From Sphingomonadales bacterium (GTDB lineage Bacteria > Bacteroidota > Bacteroidia > Chitinophagales > Chitinophagaceae): DNA of 64,000 bases. This document shows positions 49,201 through 58,455 of this stretch, in pieces. Position 1 is the first letter of the stretch; every line of letters begins with the position of its first letter. Location: NCBI GenBank assembly GCA_016872195.1, contig VHAT01000003.1, positions 47,036-111,035 on the forward strand, in the 5' to 3' direction. The notes under the pieces were generated by a model. The model was not told the DNA's origin. It did not search any database and saw nothing but the letters and a program-made list of their open reading frames with translations. The translations under genes and the position numbers were made by a program.

Positions 49201-50039
49201 CACAATACATTGTGACCTTAACATTAGGTCGTTGCCTGTCTCGCGATACGGTACTGGTAAGAGTAAATCCGGCACCCATTCCCCAGGCCGGTTCCGATAT
49301 CTTTATTTGTTATGGGCAATCAGCCACTCTTAATGGAAGCGGTGGTACGGTCTATCGCTGGACACCTTCTACCTATTTGAACAATCCTAATGTGCCCAAT
49401 GCCATCTCTACTCCCGATCGTAATATTTACTATGTCTTATCGATCCTCTCTGATGCCAATGGTTGTGCGGGCCTTACTACCGACACCGTAGCCATTGATG
49501 TTACCCCTCCCATACAGGTAAGAACCTTTCCTGCCGATACCATCGGATATCCCGGCGATCAATTTCAATTGCTGGCCGTACCCAATGATCCGGACGTAAC
49601 TTTTTATACCTGGACACCAACGGTTGGGCTCAGCCAAGCCGGTGTGGCTAGTCCTACCGTAACCGTCGGTGCGATCGGCTCTGACGTACGCTACAAGGTG
49701 GTAGCCTCTACCGTGGCCGGCTGCAAGGGCGAGGCCTATGTCAATGTGCGCGTCTACAAGGGCCCCGATATTTATGTGCCCACCGGTTTTACCCCCAATG
49801 GAGACGGAAAGAACGATCGATTTACTCCGTTTCCGGTGGGAATGAAGAACTATACCTATTTCAGGGTCTTTAATCGCTGGGGTCAATTGGTGTTTCAGAC
49901 AAAGACCCTCAATGAGGGATGGGATGGCACGATCGGCGGCCAATTGCAACCCGAGGGCATTTATGTTTGGATGATAGAAGGGCTCACCAAAGATGATCGC
50001 GTGATCACTAAAAAAGGGACTGTGATGCTGATCAAATAG
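46293..50039 (+). CDS. T9SS type B secreted protein with seven SprB-type repeats
   Basis: 1248 residues. The start begins MSLHLRKYVLFTALSVLLLQFMFKGELSAQ, a signal peptide. The first 340 residues share the domain of the 40.8-kb protein (FDITRANQSSHWSI, GPYHDIDVG, IFDKQICTSWNQGRAMVGLQ). At about 365-910 there are seven SprB-type beta repeats of roughly 75 residues with the core [TG]APxxYSxDGGxx and ending AGTYTVTVRD-like, then two Ig-like stretches (DWTPASGLSAV and RWTPSTYLNNPNV). The C-terminal type B sorting domain is at about 1155-1248 (PTGFTPNGDGKNDRFTP, VFNRWGQLVFQT). A large adhesin- or gliding-associated cargo. Confidence 0.9.
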   Translation: MSLHLRKYVLFTALSVLLLQFMFKGELSAQSFTFNCARDTLLPGCPQNLCFTLTTKLPNPSRQAPTYLVNPTGQLPSCLLASSNPGIPGQPTSLNVDDRYSAVFPIGFPFVFFGTVYNDLVVSSNGYLSFDITRANQSSHWSIINGGAPQDLPSTFYDRALVMGPYHDIDVGVTTSPTRLISYQTAGLAPHRRWILNYFKIPLFSSTCNNLINNTHQIILYESTGIIDVNIFDKQICTSWNQGRAMVGLQNYDRNSAVMAPGRRASDPPWGSVGMNESWRFVPSGGTPLFRSVGLYDATGTNLIATGTTTVLASGDREASFPNLCPPAGTVTRYVIKALYDKIDDPTVEIMATDTINVSRLSGLAASVSSQAAACGVPTGTVTVGNVSGGTPPYSYSIDGVSFQPGTTFSSLAAGTYTVTVRDNAGVCTIALGVTVASAGNLTAAVSAAPTACSGVSNGTITISTASGAGPHRFQLDANAPVVGTLPYTFTNVAAGNHTVIVTDQSTNCSTGSLPVTVTQGTGVTATAISNATSCPTISNGSAIVTVSAGTAPFRYAIDGGTPTAPVATNSYTFNALSAGVHSVVITDALGCSRTLSINVPAGPTLLAGAAPNATTCEGAANGNLVITPFSGTAPFTFSLDGGSFLPGAAPFTFSNVSAGPHQVIVRDALGCQSNSVPVTVPAGPPLVTTATSTPALCNGGTTGTITVAPPAIGQAPFQYSLDAINWQTNNQFSGLTAGTYTIRFRESNGCVGSTSLDITQPLAMTLTATTIPVACNGEANGQLTAAATGGIAPYQFSVNGGTNWQSSNLFSLAAGNYTLTIRDANNCLSNLPFIVTQPPLLTGTITTTNASCNGGNDGTLTLTATGGNGNYSFSINNGVNWQSNNRYDLAPGTYTVMIKDQRNCTYQLSAVVGLTSDLTFTPQADLTLCESKSASLQVVSNALQYDWTPASGLSAVNIPNPVASPRTTTQYIVTLTLGRCLSRDTVLVRVNPAPIPQAGSDIFICYGQSATLNGSGGTVYRWTPSTYLNNPNVPNAISTPDRNIYYVLSILSDANGCAGLTTDTVAIDVTPPIQVRTFPADTIGYPGDQFQLLAVPNDPDVTFYTWTPTVGLSQAGVASPTVTVGAIGSDVRYKVVASTVAGCKGEAYVNVRVYKGPDIYVPTGFTPNGDGKNDRFTPFPVGMKNYTYFRVFNRWGQLVFQTKTLNEGWDGTIGGQLQPEGIYVWMIEGLTKDDRVITKKGTVMLIK

Positions 50040-50042
50040 GCC

Positions 50043-50050
50043 TATTTTTG
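50043..50050 (+). promoter_or_regulatory. -7 promoter box (TAnnTTTG) for purA
   Basis: TATTTTTG, matching the Bacteroidota -7 consensus, 20 bp before the purA ATG and 3 bp after the stop of the preceding gene. No convincing -33 box. Confidence 0.4.
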
Positions 50051-50070
50051 CCCCGCTTATTTTTATAATT

Positions 50071-51339
50071 ATGGTCGATGTTATATTGGGGCTCCAATGG
50101 GGAGACGAAGGAAAAGGAAAGATAGTCGATTACTTTGCAAAGGACTATCAGGTCGTTGCCCGTTTTCAAGGAGGCCCCAATGCCGGGCATACACTCTATG
50201 TTCAAGATAAAAAGTTGGTCCTGCACCAAATTCCTTCTGGGATTTTTCATCCCGGTATCGTCAACCTGATCGGAAACGGCGTGGTGCTCGATCCGGTAAC
50301 GCTCAAAAAAGAATGCGATAGTGTTACGCCCTTTGGAGTGGACTTGAAAAAGAATTTATTCGTTGCCGATCGCACGCATCTGATCTTACCCACACACCGT
50401 GCCCTCGATAAGGCCGCTGAACTTTCCAAAGGAAATCAAAAGATCGGTTCTACGCTGAAAGGTATCGGTCCGGCGTATATGGATAAGACGGGACGTAACG
50501 GATTGCGAGTAGGCGATCTGCTCGACAAGAATTTTACCACCGAGTACATCAAACTACGATTGAAGCATCAACGCCTGCTCGACAGCTACGGATTTCAAGA
50601 AGATATCAGTGCCTGGGAAGAAGAGTTCTTTACTGCGTTGGAATTTTTGCGTACACTCAATATTGTCAACGGCGAATATTTTATCAACGAAAAATTGCAG
50701 GCCGGTCAGCGTATCTTGGCCGAAGGCGCCCAAGGCAGCATGTTGGATATTGATTTTGGCACCTTTCCCTATGTCACTTCTTCTAACACGGTGTCGGCGG
50801 GGGTTTGTAATGGTTTAGGGATTGCCCCTCGTCACATTCAAGAAGTAATTGGGATAACCAAGGCCTACTGCACCCGTGTGGGCGGGGGTCCTTTTCCGAC
50901 CGAGTTGAACGATGCGACCGGCGAAGAGCTTAGAAAGATCGGCAATGAATTCGGTGCTACCACAGGTCGCCCGCGTCGTTGTGGTTGGATAGACCTGGTA
51001 GCCCTGCGTTATGCTTGCATGATCAATGGCGTTACGCAAGTGGTCATGACCAAGGCCGATGTCTTAGATTCTTTTGAGACGCTCTCGGTCTGCACCGCCT
51101 ATTCCATTAAAGGAAAGGAGACCACCCAGATGCCATATCAATTGGAGCGCAGTCAGCCGGTGGCCAAATTGCAACAGTTCCCAGGCTGGAATACCGGAAC
51201 GGACCAGTGCAAGACCTACGAGGCTTTGCCCACGACCATGAAGCAATATGTACATTTTATCAATGACTATTTGAACGTGAAGGTGCGTTATATTTCTAAT
51301 GGTCCCGGTCGTGATCAACTGGTCGTTGTACCGCAATAG
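50071..51339 (+). CDS. purA: Adenylosuccinate synthetase
   Basis: GTP-dependent condensation of IMP and aspartate, first step from IMP to AMP. 422 residues. Seen are the P-loop-like GLQWGDEGKGKIVDY (about 6-20), the FQGGPNAGHTLYV loop, RVGDLLDKNF, the GSMLDIDFGTFPYVTSSN motif and TTTGRPRRCGWIDLVALRYA. Length and motifs match the family. Its neighbours give no operon context. Confidence 0.97.
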   Translation: MVDVILGLQWGDEGKGKIVDYFAKDYQVVARFQGGPNAGHTLYVQDKKLVLHQIPSGIFHPGIVNLIGNGVVLDPVTLKKECDSVTPFGVDLKKNLFVADRTHLILPTHRALDKAAELSKGNQKIGSTLKGIGPAYMDKTGRNGLRVGDLLDKNFTTEYIKLRLKHQRLLDSYGFQEDISAWEEEFFTALEFLRTLNIVNGEYFINEKLQAGQRILAEGAQGSMLDIDFGTFPYVTSSNTVSAGVCNGLGIAPRHIQEVIGITKAYCTRVGGGPFPTELNDATGEELRKIGNEFGATTGRPRRCGWIDLVALRYACMINGVTQVVMTKADVLDSFETLSVCTAYSIKGKETTQMPYQLERSQPVAKLQQFPGWNTGTDQCKTYEALPTTMKQYVHFINDYLNVKVRYISNGPGRDQLVVVPQ

Positions 51340-51429
51340 ACCTTACCGCCGTAATTCTAAAAAAAACTTTTTAAAATTTGGCGGTTTAAAAACTTAGCCG
51401 AAAATTTACAGTACGAATCCGGTACAGCT

Positions 51430-51765
51430 ATGGCTACCAAATCTGAAAAGTCTAATAAGGAAACTTCCAAGTCGGGAAAAGATTCCGCTCGTTCCACTGA
51501 GAAAAAAGAAGCTCCCAAGAGCAAGAAAAAAGAGTTGGACGAGGAGGATGAGGTGGATGATGTCAATGATGATTGGGAGAAAGAAGAAGGAGAAGTAGAA
51601 GAGGAGTGGGATCCCGACTTCGACGAATTCGATCTGCCAAAGTCAAAAGTGAAAAAGTCGACCGGTAAAAAGGCAGAAGAAGAGGATGATTTTAAATTCG
51701 AGGACGATGAATTTAAAGACCTTTTTGACGAAAAAGGCTTTGACGAAGACGAAGAGGATTTTTAA
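51430..51765 (+). CDS. Acidic, low-complexity protein, unknown
   Basis: 111 residues, starting MATKSEKSNKETSKSGKDSAR. A lysine/serine-rich N-terminal third is followed by a strongly acidic tail with Glu/Asp runs and isolated aromatic residues (DPDFDEFDL, DEFKDLF, EDEEDF). Likely disordered. No domain recognised; a nucleic-acid- or RNA-polymerase-linked acidic tail is only a guess. ATG start, 90 bp after purA. Confidence 0.65.
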   Translation: MATKSEKSNKETSKSGKDSARSTEKKEAPKSKKKELDEEDEVDDVNDDWEKEEGEVEEEWDPDFDEFDLPKSKVKKSTGKKAEEEDDFKFEDDEFKDLFDEKGFDEDEEDF

Positions 51766-51787
51766 TAATACAGCGTGTTATTTTTTC

Positions 51788-52894
51788 TCAACGCCCCCGC
51801 TCCCTTAGTAACAGCTGCAGGCTCTCCTCTAAAATGACTCCCTTTCTTTCTGTGAATACCTGCATACAAGCCGGTGACAGACGCAAAAGATAATTCCCCT
51901 GGCGAGCGATCTGCTCATCAAATGCGGGGTTAAAGCGAATAAATTCATCGCGATCCGTTTCGGTATACTTTATGATCGCCTCTTTTTTATAGCGACCAGT
52001 GATCAATAATGTGATGGTTTCTTTTTTTTCCTCTTCGCTTAGGGCCGGGGTCAGTTTTTCATTTTTTTGTCTTTCTTGCAAGGTCATGGTCGTTTCCGAG
52101 CCCTCTTCTTCAAAGATGTAGTGTGTGGCAATGAATTTTTTTACATGATTCATGGATTCGGTCGGTAAGTAATACTGCAGTTTCCAAAAGTCAGTTTGTC
52201 CGCTCTTTCGCATGGCCTGTCTTACACGGGCTTCGCCACCATTGTAAGCGGCTATTACCAGTAGCCAATCTTGAAATTCGGTATAAAGTGCGCGCAAGTA
52301 TTTAGCCGCCGCCTGCGTGCTTTTTACAAAGTCCATACGCTGGTCTACGGAACGGGTTACGGTCAGTCCATATCGTCTGGCCGTGGCGGGCATAAATTGC
52401 CAGGGTCCTACGGCGCCAGCCCAGGAGACCGCTGTAGATTGCAGACCCGATTCAATGACCGCCAGATATTTTAACTGGGGCGGAAGCCCGTGTTGTGCGA
52501 GTACCTGGTCCATCATATCAAAATAGGGTCGACCCCAGTCGCGCATTTTTCGAAGCCCATTCCCATAGCGGTCCATGTAAGTTTTTACAAAGCCGATGGC
52601 CAGGGGATGAAGACGAGCGACCGATTGGCTGCCGGGAGGAGCCGGTTCCAGTAATTGCGTAAAGCCGCGGGGTACCGGGTCAGCGGTGGGGGGGGCAGGG
52701 ACTGGCCCAGGGGAATGGGCAGCAGCAGTAATTTTATTATCTGCTTGTGCCATGGCCAGGTGGGCCATACCGATAAAAAAAAGGATCCCCACTAGCGGGC
52801 AGATCCTAAGGTCCTTGCAAAAGAGCTCTCGAAGTACGCTTCGAAAGGGCTTATTCTTTAACGGAGCGGTTGATATCGGTGGCGCTTTCTTCAA
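51788..52894 (-). CDS. Lytic murein transglycosylase (SLT/MltD-like)
   Basis: Cleaves the MurNAc-GlcNAc bond in peptidoglycan. The mature part has an SLT fold: [40 protein letters not shown] sequence with catalytic Glu in [22 protein letters not shown], and [13 protein letters not shown] hydrophobic stretch ([17 protein letters not shown]) ends a signal-like region. The open frame begins at a TTG (52894) inside tatA on the same strand; the real start could be a later GTG at 52792, but that would give an n-region with no positive charge. No LysM domain was recognised. Confidence 0.85.
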   Translation of the reverse strand: MKKAPPISTAPLKNKPFRSVLRELFCKDLRICPLVGILFFIGMAHLAMAQADNKITAAAHSPGPVPAPPTADPVPRGFTQLLEPAPPGSQSVARLHPLAIGFVKTYMDRYGNGLRKMRDWGRPYFDMMDQVLAQHGLPPQLKYLAVIESGLQSTAVSWAGAVGPWQFMPATARRYGLTVTRSVDQRMDFVKSTQAAAKYLRALYTEFQDWLLVIAAYNGGEARVRQAMRKSGQTDFWKLQYYLPTESMNHVKKFIATHYIFEEEGSETTMTLQERQKNEKLTPALSEEEKKETITLLITGRYKKEAIIKYTETDRDEFIRFNPAFDEQIARQGNYLLRLSPACMQVFTERKGVILEESLQLLLRERGR

Positions 52895-53060
52895 TCTCTC
52901 TTTTTACGTTGCTTTTAGCATCGTTGAACTCGCGTACTCCTTTTCCAAGTCCACGCATCAACTCTGGAATTTTTTTACCACCGAACAACAGCAGTACAAT
53001 AACCAGTATGATGATGATCTCATTGGTTCCAAGCACGCCTAGTAAAATAGGATTTGTCAT
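52851..53060 (-). CDS. tatA: Sec-independent translocase TatA/TatE
   Basis: A pore-forming component of the twin-arginine pathway. 69 residues from the ATG at 53060 ([39 protein letters not shown], quoted as motifs: one helix then FGGKKIPEL and an amphipathic helix [11 protein letters not shown]). A second ATG three codons earlier (53069) is possible. TatC is not in this window. Its 3' end overlaps the 5' end of the transglycosylase frame by 44 bp. Confidence 0.93.
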   Translation of the reverse strand: MTNPILLGVLGTNEIIIILVIVLLLFGGKKIPELMRGLGKGVREFNDAKSNVKREIEESATDINRSVKE

Positions 53061-53106
53061 AAGATACATTTGTCCTGTAAAGATAGGAACTGCTTTTTTG
53101 CTACGG

Positions 53107-53147
53107 ATAAAAAAAATCCCACCGATTTTTTGGAAAAGGGTGGGATA
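53107..53147 (-). terminator. Intrinsic terminator of rplS
   Basis: On the minus strand ATCCCACC pairs with GGTGGGAT around a loop of about 14 nt, followed by seven to eight Ts. It starts about 18 bp after the rplS stop. Confidence 0.8.
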
Positions 53148-53164
53148 AAGAATGTATTGATGGT

Positions 53165-53536
53165 TTATGATGCGCTGGCCTCGCTCACCGCCATACGCTT
53201 TTCGCGGATACGGGCGCTCTTTCCACTGCGAGAACGCTGGTAGAATAGTTTAGCACGACGCACATTTCCGGTCTTATGGAGCTCGATGGATTCGATATTG
53301 GGGGAGAAGAAGGGGAACACTCTTTCGACACCTACTCCATCAGAGATTTTTCTAACGGTAAAACTGGCCGTATGACCGGAACCTTGTTTCTTGATCACAT
53401 CTCCCTTGAAGGACTGGATCCTTTCTTTATTTCCTTCGATGATCTTATAGTTGACCGTAATGTTATCGCCGGGTTTAAAAGCAGGAAATTGCTTCTTGGC
53501 GGTAAGTTGTTCGTGTACGTAGGCAATGGCGTTCAT
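53165..53536 (-). CDS. rplS: 50S ribosomal protein L19
   Basis: A protein at the 30S-50S interface. 123 residues from the ATG at 53536 ([20 protein letters not shown]); the longer TTG frame is unlikely. The family signature [29 protein letters not shown] (shown in part) and RRAKLFYQR are present. It is followed by a strong terminator. rimM and trmD, often beside rplS, are not present. Confidence 0.94.
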   Translation of the reverse strand: MNAIAYVHEQLTAKKQFPAFKPGDNITVNYKIIEGNKERIQSFKGDVIKKQGSGHTASFTVRKISDGVGVERVFPFFSPNIESIELHKTGNVRRAKLFYQRSRSGKSARIREKRMAVSEASAS

Positions 53537-53618
53537 GATCCTCTGTTTTAAGGGAGGCAAAGGTAAGGAATATCAGTCGAATATGCAAGAATCCAGCTTG
53601 CAATTGACGGGAGGGCGA

Positions 53619-53651
53619 AAAAAAGCCCGCTGTTATTACAACGGGCTCAAA
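53619..53651 (-). terminator. Intrinsic terminator of rny
   Basis: On the minus strand AGCCCGTTG pairs with CAGCGGGCT around a short loop and is followed by a T run (A run 53618-53623 on the plus strand). It lies 35 bp after the rny stop. Confidence 0.75.
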
Positions 53652-53685
53652 ATCATTTGATTAAAAGGGGGTTTTCGCTGCCGAT

Positions 53686-55251
53686 TTACCGCGCTACGTT
53701 TACGGCCCTTTTTTCTCGGATTACGGTTACCTTGATCTGGCCGGGAAAGGTCATTTCCGTTTGGATCTTTTGGGCAATTTCAAAGGATAGGCGATCTGAA
53801 TCTTGGTCGCTTACCTTCTCGGCCTCTACAATAACCCGTAATTCGCGACCGGCTTGAATAGCATAGGCCTTCTCTACCCCGGTGTAGGCCATGGCCAGAT
53901 TTTCTAGGTCTTTGATCCGTTGCAAATATTGTTGCATGATCTCTCGGCGCGCTCCGGGGCGGGCTCCACTGATCGCATCGCAAGCCTGAATAATGGGAGA
54001 GATGACGAACTGCATCTCTGCTTCGTCGTGGTGCGCGGCAATCGCATTGACCACCGCAGGGTTCTCTCCATATTTCTCAGCGAGCTTGGCACCCAGCAAG
54101 GCATGGCTCAGTTCGCTTTCTTCGTCGGGTACTTTACCAATATCGTGTAATAGACCGGCTCTTTTGGCCAATTTGGGATTGAGCCCGAGTTCTGCAGCCA
54201 TAGTGGCACAAAGATTAGCGGTCTCTCGGCTGTGCATCAACAAGTTTTGGCCATACGAGGAGCGGAAACGCATTCTTCCGACCATGCGGATCAGTTCTTT
54301 GTGTAATCCGTGAATGCCTAACTCGATGACCGTCCGTTCTCCGATCTCCATAACCTGCTCTTCGATCTGTTTTCTGGTCTTTTCAACCACTTCCTCAATG
54401 CGGGCCGGATGGATACGGCCATCACTGACCAGGCGTTGTAAACTGAGTCTGGCAATCTCGCGGCGTAGGGGATCAAAGCTCGAAAGCAAGATCGCTTCCG
54501 GAGTGTCGTCTACGATCAGGTCTACTCCGGTAGCCGCCTCGATGGCACGAATGTTTCGGCCTTCGCGACCAATGATCTGTCCCTTGATCTCATCGCTTTC
54601 CAGGTGAAAGACCGTAATGGAGTTTTCGATGGCTTGTTCCGCCGCCGTACGCTGTATGGTTTGAATGATGATCTTACGCGCTTCTTTTCCGGCTTTTTGT
54701 TTGGCTTCTTCGATGATCTCTTGTTGCAAGGCAAGCGCTCGGGTCTGCGCCTCGTTCTTTAGACTTTCCAATAATTGGTTGCGAGCATCCTCGGCCGAGA
54801 GGTTGGCGATCTTTTCTAAACGGCGTACATGCTCTTCTTGATGCTTTTCGAGTTCGGCCCGCTTACCGTTGACAAGTTCAATTTGCCTGTTTAAATTTTC
54901 TTTGATGGCCTCGTTCTCTTTGAGCTGCTTGTCGAGGTTATTCTCTTTCTGGTTTACCGACTGCTCCTTTTGACGGATCCGGTTTTCGGCATCATTGATC
55001 TTCTTATTGCGCTCGAGCGAATCGCGCTCGTGTGTCGCTTTTAGCTGCACGAATTTCTCTTTGGCTTCGAGTTCCTTTTCTTTTCGAATGGTCTCGGCCC
55101 TTAGTTCGGCTTCTTTGAGAATGGTTTGTGCCTGAATTTCGGCTTCTTGAACTTTTTTGCTGCTCGACTTAGAAAAGATGAGACGGCCAGCCAGGAGGCC
55201 AATTGCTCCGGCGAATACGCCCACCAGGGCGTACAATATATTGGGGTCCAT
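53686..55251 (-). CDS. rny: Ribonuclease Y
   Basis: A membrane-anchored endoribonuclease for mRNA turnover. 521 residues: N-terminal transmembrane helix (residues 5-26), long coiled coil (about 30-195) rich in Glu/Lys/Arg, a KH domain ([17 protein letters not shown], about 226-240), and an HD domain with [15 protein letters not shown] (His at about 367) and AHHDEAE. Length and order match RNase Y, which is less common in Bacteroidota than RNase E/G-type systems but well attested. It follows the zapA gene on the minus strand by about 108 bp. Confidence 0.95.
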   Translation of the reverse strand: MDPNILYALVGVFAGAIGLLAGRLIFSKSSSKKVQEAEIQAQTILKEAELRAETIRKEKELEAKEKFVQLKATHERDSLERNKKINDAENRIRQKEQSVNQKENNLDKQLKENEAIKENLNRQIELVNGKRAELEKHQEEHVRRLEKIANLSAEDARNQLLESLKNEAQTRALALQQEIIEEAKQKAGKEARKIIIQTIQRTAAEQAIENSITVFHLESDEIKGQIIGREGRNIRAIEAATGVDLIVDDTPEAILLSSFDPLRREIARLSLQRLVSDGRIHPARIEEVVEKTRKQIEEQVMEIGERTVIELGIHGLHKELIRMVGRMRFRSSYGQNLLMHSRETANLCATMAAELGLNPKLAKRAGLLHDIGKVPDEESELSHALLGAKLAEKYGENPAVVNAIAAHHDEAEMQFVISPIIQACDAISGARPGARREIMQQYLQRIKDLENLAMAYTGVEKAYAIQAGRELRVIVEAEKVSDQDSDRLSFEIAQKIQTEMTFPGQIKVTVIREKRAVNVAR

Positions 55252-55359
55252 TGATGTGTAGGTTTAGGGGGTTCACAATACTTGTTCGGGTCCTGTTTTA
55301 CACGGCAGGATCCTAACGAACGGTTCCGTAAAGTTACAAAAAAAATGGGTTGGCCCCCG

Positions 55360-55689
55360 TCAGCGCTTATTTATTTCGGCATCGAGTAATTGCTCCAGAA
55401 GCTGGAGCTCCTTTGCCAGGTTTTCTTGTTCGGCAGAAGAGGTCTGAGCCAAGTCTTCCTGCTCGGTCGAAGCCGTCTGCTCCGGTTCCGGCTGGTTGGC
55501 ATACCACAAGATCGTCATCGCTAAATAATCTTGCATATCCTTGCCGCCATACAGCTTTTTGAACTCGGCCAATTTTTGGCTGATAGTTTGCAGATTACGA
55601 AGAACCAGTTCCTCATGACGCGGTTCTACCTTGATAGGATAGGTGCGGTCTCCGATTTGAGCAGCTATGGCTTTTAGTTCTTCGCTCAT
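55360..55689 (-). CDS. zapA: Cell division protein ZapA
   Basis: An FtsZ-ring-associated protein. 109 residues with the ZapA fold: IAAQIGDRTYPIKVEP near the start and the helical LRNLQTISQKLAEFKKLYGGKDMQDYLAMTILWYA (shown in part). The C-terminal tail is Gln/Glu-rich. It starts 4 bp after the stop of the 94-aa coiled-coil gene. That spacing, with the ATGA overlap upstream, suggests pheT, the coiled-coil gene and zapA are cotranscribed. Confidence 0.9.
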   Translation of the reverse strand: MSEELKAIAAQIGDRTYPIKVEPRHEELVLRNLQTISQKLAEFKKLYGGKDMQDYLAMTILWYANQPEPEQTASTEQEDLAQTSSAEQENLAKELQLLEQLLDAEINKR

Positions 55690-55693
55690 GGGG

Positions 55694-55978
55694 TTAATTG
55701 CCCAACTGACTGATACAGCGGTCGATTTCTTTTATGTAATGATTGATCTTTTTCTCAAAGGCAGCCTTCTCTGACTCGCTCAATGAAGTCGTCTTTAGCT
55801 TGGCGGCCGAGAGCTGTGTGGTCAGTACCTCTTGTTGAGATCGTTCTTCGGCGAGCAGGCCCTTGAGCTTTTCTATTTCGCTGGTCAGCCGTTGTTTTTC
55901 TTGCAACAAGGCATGATACTGTCCGAGCAGCGAGGCTAGTTTTTCCCTGATTCGTTGTAATGCTTCGGGGTTGCTCAT
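55694..55978 (-). CDS. 94-aa coiled-coil protein, ZapB-like by position
   Basis: A predominantly helical 94-residue protein (LASLLGQYHALLQEKQRLTS then SEIEKLKGLLAEERSQQEVL, seven-residue spacing of Leu/Ile/Val). It starts in an ATGA overlap with pheT and ends 4 bp before zapA. The pairing with zapA and the coiled-coil layout suggest a ZapB-like division partner, but the sequence alone does not establish it. Confidence 0.8.
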   Translation of the reverse strand: MSNPEALQRIREKLASLLGQYHALLQEKQRLTSEIEKLKGLLAEERSQQEVLTTQLSAAKLKTTSLSESEKAAFEKKINHYIKEIDRCISQLGN

Positions 55979-58401
55979 TGTCTAACTAAAACGTCGAGTT
56001 CTTTTTCCAGCGTTTTGATAATGGTATCGATCCAGTTCTCGATCTCTTTGTCTGTAAGCGTTTTTTCAGGGTCCGAGAAGATCAGGTGTATGGCGATCGA
56101 TTTTTTGCCCACACCTAACTTATCACTCTCGAATATATCAAAGACTTTGATATCCTGCAGAGTTTTGATCCTGATCTTTTCCAGACAGTCCTGTATACTA
56201 TTCCATTGCAGAGAGGTCGGAACCACTAGGGCAAGGTCTCTTTCTACCAACGGAAAACGAGGCAGTTCCCGAATGCGTATCGGTAGGGCGGCGGCCAGCG
56301 TTACCAATAAGTGCCAATTGAGTTCGGCATAATACACCGCTTGCTTGATCCCAAAACGACGAGAAAGGCCTTCTGTAACTACACCGGCCGATCCCAGTTC
56401 TTTACCTTGAGCAGACCAGCGGATGGCCTGCCCTAAAGTGGGGTGCTCATCTGCTTGAGAGGCTGCGCTGAGTCCCATGGAAGAGAGAAGCAGGTCTACC
56501 ATACCCTTAATGGTAAAAAGATCAACGGGGCTGCTCTTTTCTTGCCAATGCGTAGCATTTCGTTGGCCCGTTAGCACCAGGCAAAGACGTTGTTCCTCGT
56601 GGTAGCCCCCGTTTGCTCCCTTGGAGTAGACGGTTCCAAATTCAAACAGGCGAAGATCGAGGTTGCGATGGTTAAGATTACGGCTGACCACTTCGAGAGC
56701 CGTGTGCAATAGGGAGGGTCGCAGCGTGTTGAGTTCGGCACTAAGACTATTGATCATAGTGACCAAATGCTCGGTAGGCTCAGCAAAGTAGTGGCTGTTG
56801 GTGATCGAGTTGGTCATCATTTCGTGATAACCCAGTCCGGCCAATTGGTTCGCTATCTTTTCGCGCAGCGTTTCTTTAAAAGCGAAGTTGGGGCTCTCTA
56901 CGGCAGGAGAGAGGGTAATGGCCGTGGGAATGGCAATATTGTCCAACCCGTCTATGCGGAGGATCTCCTCTACCAGATCGGCCGGCATACTAATATCGGG
57001 TTTGTGGTACGGTACACTTACCAAGATCCCCTGGTCATCAGATCGATCAATGCCAAACCCAAGACTGGTCAAGATGCCGGCAACGGCTTGATGGGCGTAT
57101 TGCTTGCCACTGATCTTTTTTAGATATTCCCAGCCCAGGGTAACCTTTTTTTGAGGTTGAGGGGCGGCATAATGGTCTACCGGGGCGGTTGCTACCTGGC
57201 CTCCGGCAATATCGCAGATCAGTTGAGCGGCGCGTTGTAAAACGGGAATCGTTGCGGCAATATCAGTTCCCTTTTCGAAACGCAGGGCAGCATCGGTGCG
57301 CAATTGATGACCAAAGGACGTCTTTCGAATAGCAATCGGATCGAAAAAAGCACTTTCTAGAAAAAGAGCTTGCGTGCTTTCGCTAATGCCACTTTCCAAT
57401 CCGCCATAGACGCCGGCCATACACAGGGGACGATCTGTATCACAGATCATAAGATCTTCTTTGTTCAGCGTACGTGCAACCCCATCGAGGGTTACGAAGC
57501 GAGTCTGGGCATCCAGATTTTTGACTACGATCTGATCGCCTTTAATGGCCAGCCGATCAAAGGCATGCAGGGGTTGACCGGTCTCGTGTAAAACATAGTT
57601 GGTAATGTCTACGATATTGTTGATCGGCTTTACACCAATGGCCTTGAGTCGTTGCACCATCCAGCGTGGCGAGGGGCCGATCTTGATCCAATCGATACAA
57701 AGTCCACTGTAGCGGGGACAAGCAGTATGGTTTTCGATAGTGACTTGTATGGGGCAGACGGATTGTTGGTCCGAAAAAGACAAGCGGGCCGGAAGGCGGG
57801 GTTGTCCTTTTTTTTGATGATGATGATTCATATAGGCGCAGACATCACGCGCTACGCCCCAATGACTCATGGCATCCATCCGGTTGGGAGTAAGTCCTAT
57901 TTCAATGATCGTATCTTGATAAGGCTTAAAAAAATCAGCGGCAGCTGTTCCGGGTACGGCCTCTGGGGGCAAGACCAATATGCCGGCATGCGAATCACCC
58001 CATCCGATCTCATCTTCCGCGCAGATCATACCCTGGCTTTCCTCTCCTCTGATCTTGGCCTTTTTCATAGTGAGCGGATCACCATTGGTTGGATAGATCG
58101 TTGCACCCACCGGGGCTACGATTACTTTTTGGCCGGCGGCCACATTCGGGGCTCCACAGACGATCGAGAGCACTTGACCTTCTCCGACCGATACCTTGGT
58201 CAGGGTTAATTTGTCCGCATTGGGATGTTTTTCGGTAGAGAGGACCTCGCCGATCCGCAGTCCTTGTAATCCTCCTTTTACTTCTTCGTATAAACTTATT
58301 TTTTCAACTTCGAGTCCAATGGAAGTAAGGATCTCGCTAAGCTGCTCTACCGGTATCGGTTCGGGCAGATAATCCAATAACCATTGGTAAGAAAGGGTCA
58401 T
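55975..58401 (-). CDS. pheT: Phenylalanine--tRNA ligase beta subunit
   Basis: The large subunit of the alpha2beta2 class II enzyme. 808 residues. It has the tRNA-binding (EMAP-like) domain at about 40-150, a B3/B4 editing domain around 220-390, the B5 motif, and a C-terminal FDX-ACB domain (PRFPLVERDLALVVP). The alpha subunit (pheS) is not adjacent. Its TGA overlaps the ATG of the coiled-coil gene. Confidence 0.96.
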   Translation of the reverse strand: MTLSYQWLLDYLPEPIPVEQLSEILTSIGLEVEKISLYEEVKGGLQGLRIGEVLSTEKHPNADKLTLTKVSVGEGQVLSIVCGAPNVAAGQKVIVAPVGATIYPTNGDPLTMKKAKIRGEESQGMICAEDEIGWGDSHAGILVLPPEAVPGTAAADFFKPYQDTIIEIGLTPNRMDAMSHWGVARDVCAYMNHHHQKKGQPRLPARLSFSDQQSVCPIQVTIENHTACPRYSGLCIDWIKIGPSPRWMVQRLKAIGVKPINNIVDITNYVLHETGQPLHAFDRLAIKGDQIVVKNLDAQTRFVTLDGVARTLNKEDLMICDTDRPLCMAGVYGGLESGISESTQALFLESAFFDPIAIRKTSFGHQLRTDAALRFEKGTDIAATIPVLQRAAQLICDIAGGQVATAPVDHYAAPQPQKKVTLGWEYLKKISGKQYAHQAVAGILTSLGFGIDRSDDQGILVSVPYHKPDISMPADLVEEILRIDGLDNIAIPTAITLSPAVESPNFAFKETLREKIANQLAGLGYHEMMTNSITNSHYFAEPTEHLVTMINSLSAELNTLRPSLLHTALEVVSRNLNHRNLDLRLFEFGTVYSKGANGGYHEEQRLCLVLTGQRNATHWQEKSSPVDLFTIKGMVDLLLSSMGLSAASQADEHPTLGQAIRWSAQGKELGSAGVVTEGLSRRFGIKQAVYYAELNWHLLVTLAAALPIRIRELPRFPLVERDLALVVPTSLQWNSIQDCLEKIRIKTLQDIKVFDIFESDKLGVGKKSIAIHLIFSDPEKTLTDKEIENWIDTIIKTLEKELDVLVRQ

Positions 58402-58455
58402 AGAACAAGAAGAATTTTCTGGTTGCGAAGATAAAGGAAACAGAGAACTGGGCGA

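Noticed and set aside
48005..49949. Antisense open frames of 80-170 codons in the 46.3-kb gene
   Set aside because: They are produced by the base composition of the repeats and have no start or composition support.
46293..50039. Repeat-rich DNA as a possible CRISPR array
   Set aside because: The repeats are protein-level SprB-type repeats of about 75 codons with low nucleotide identity, not short identical repeats with spacers.
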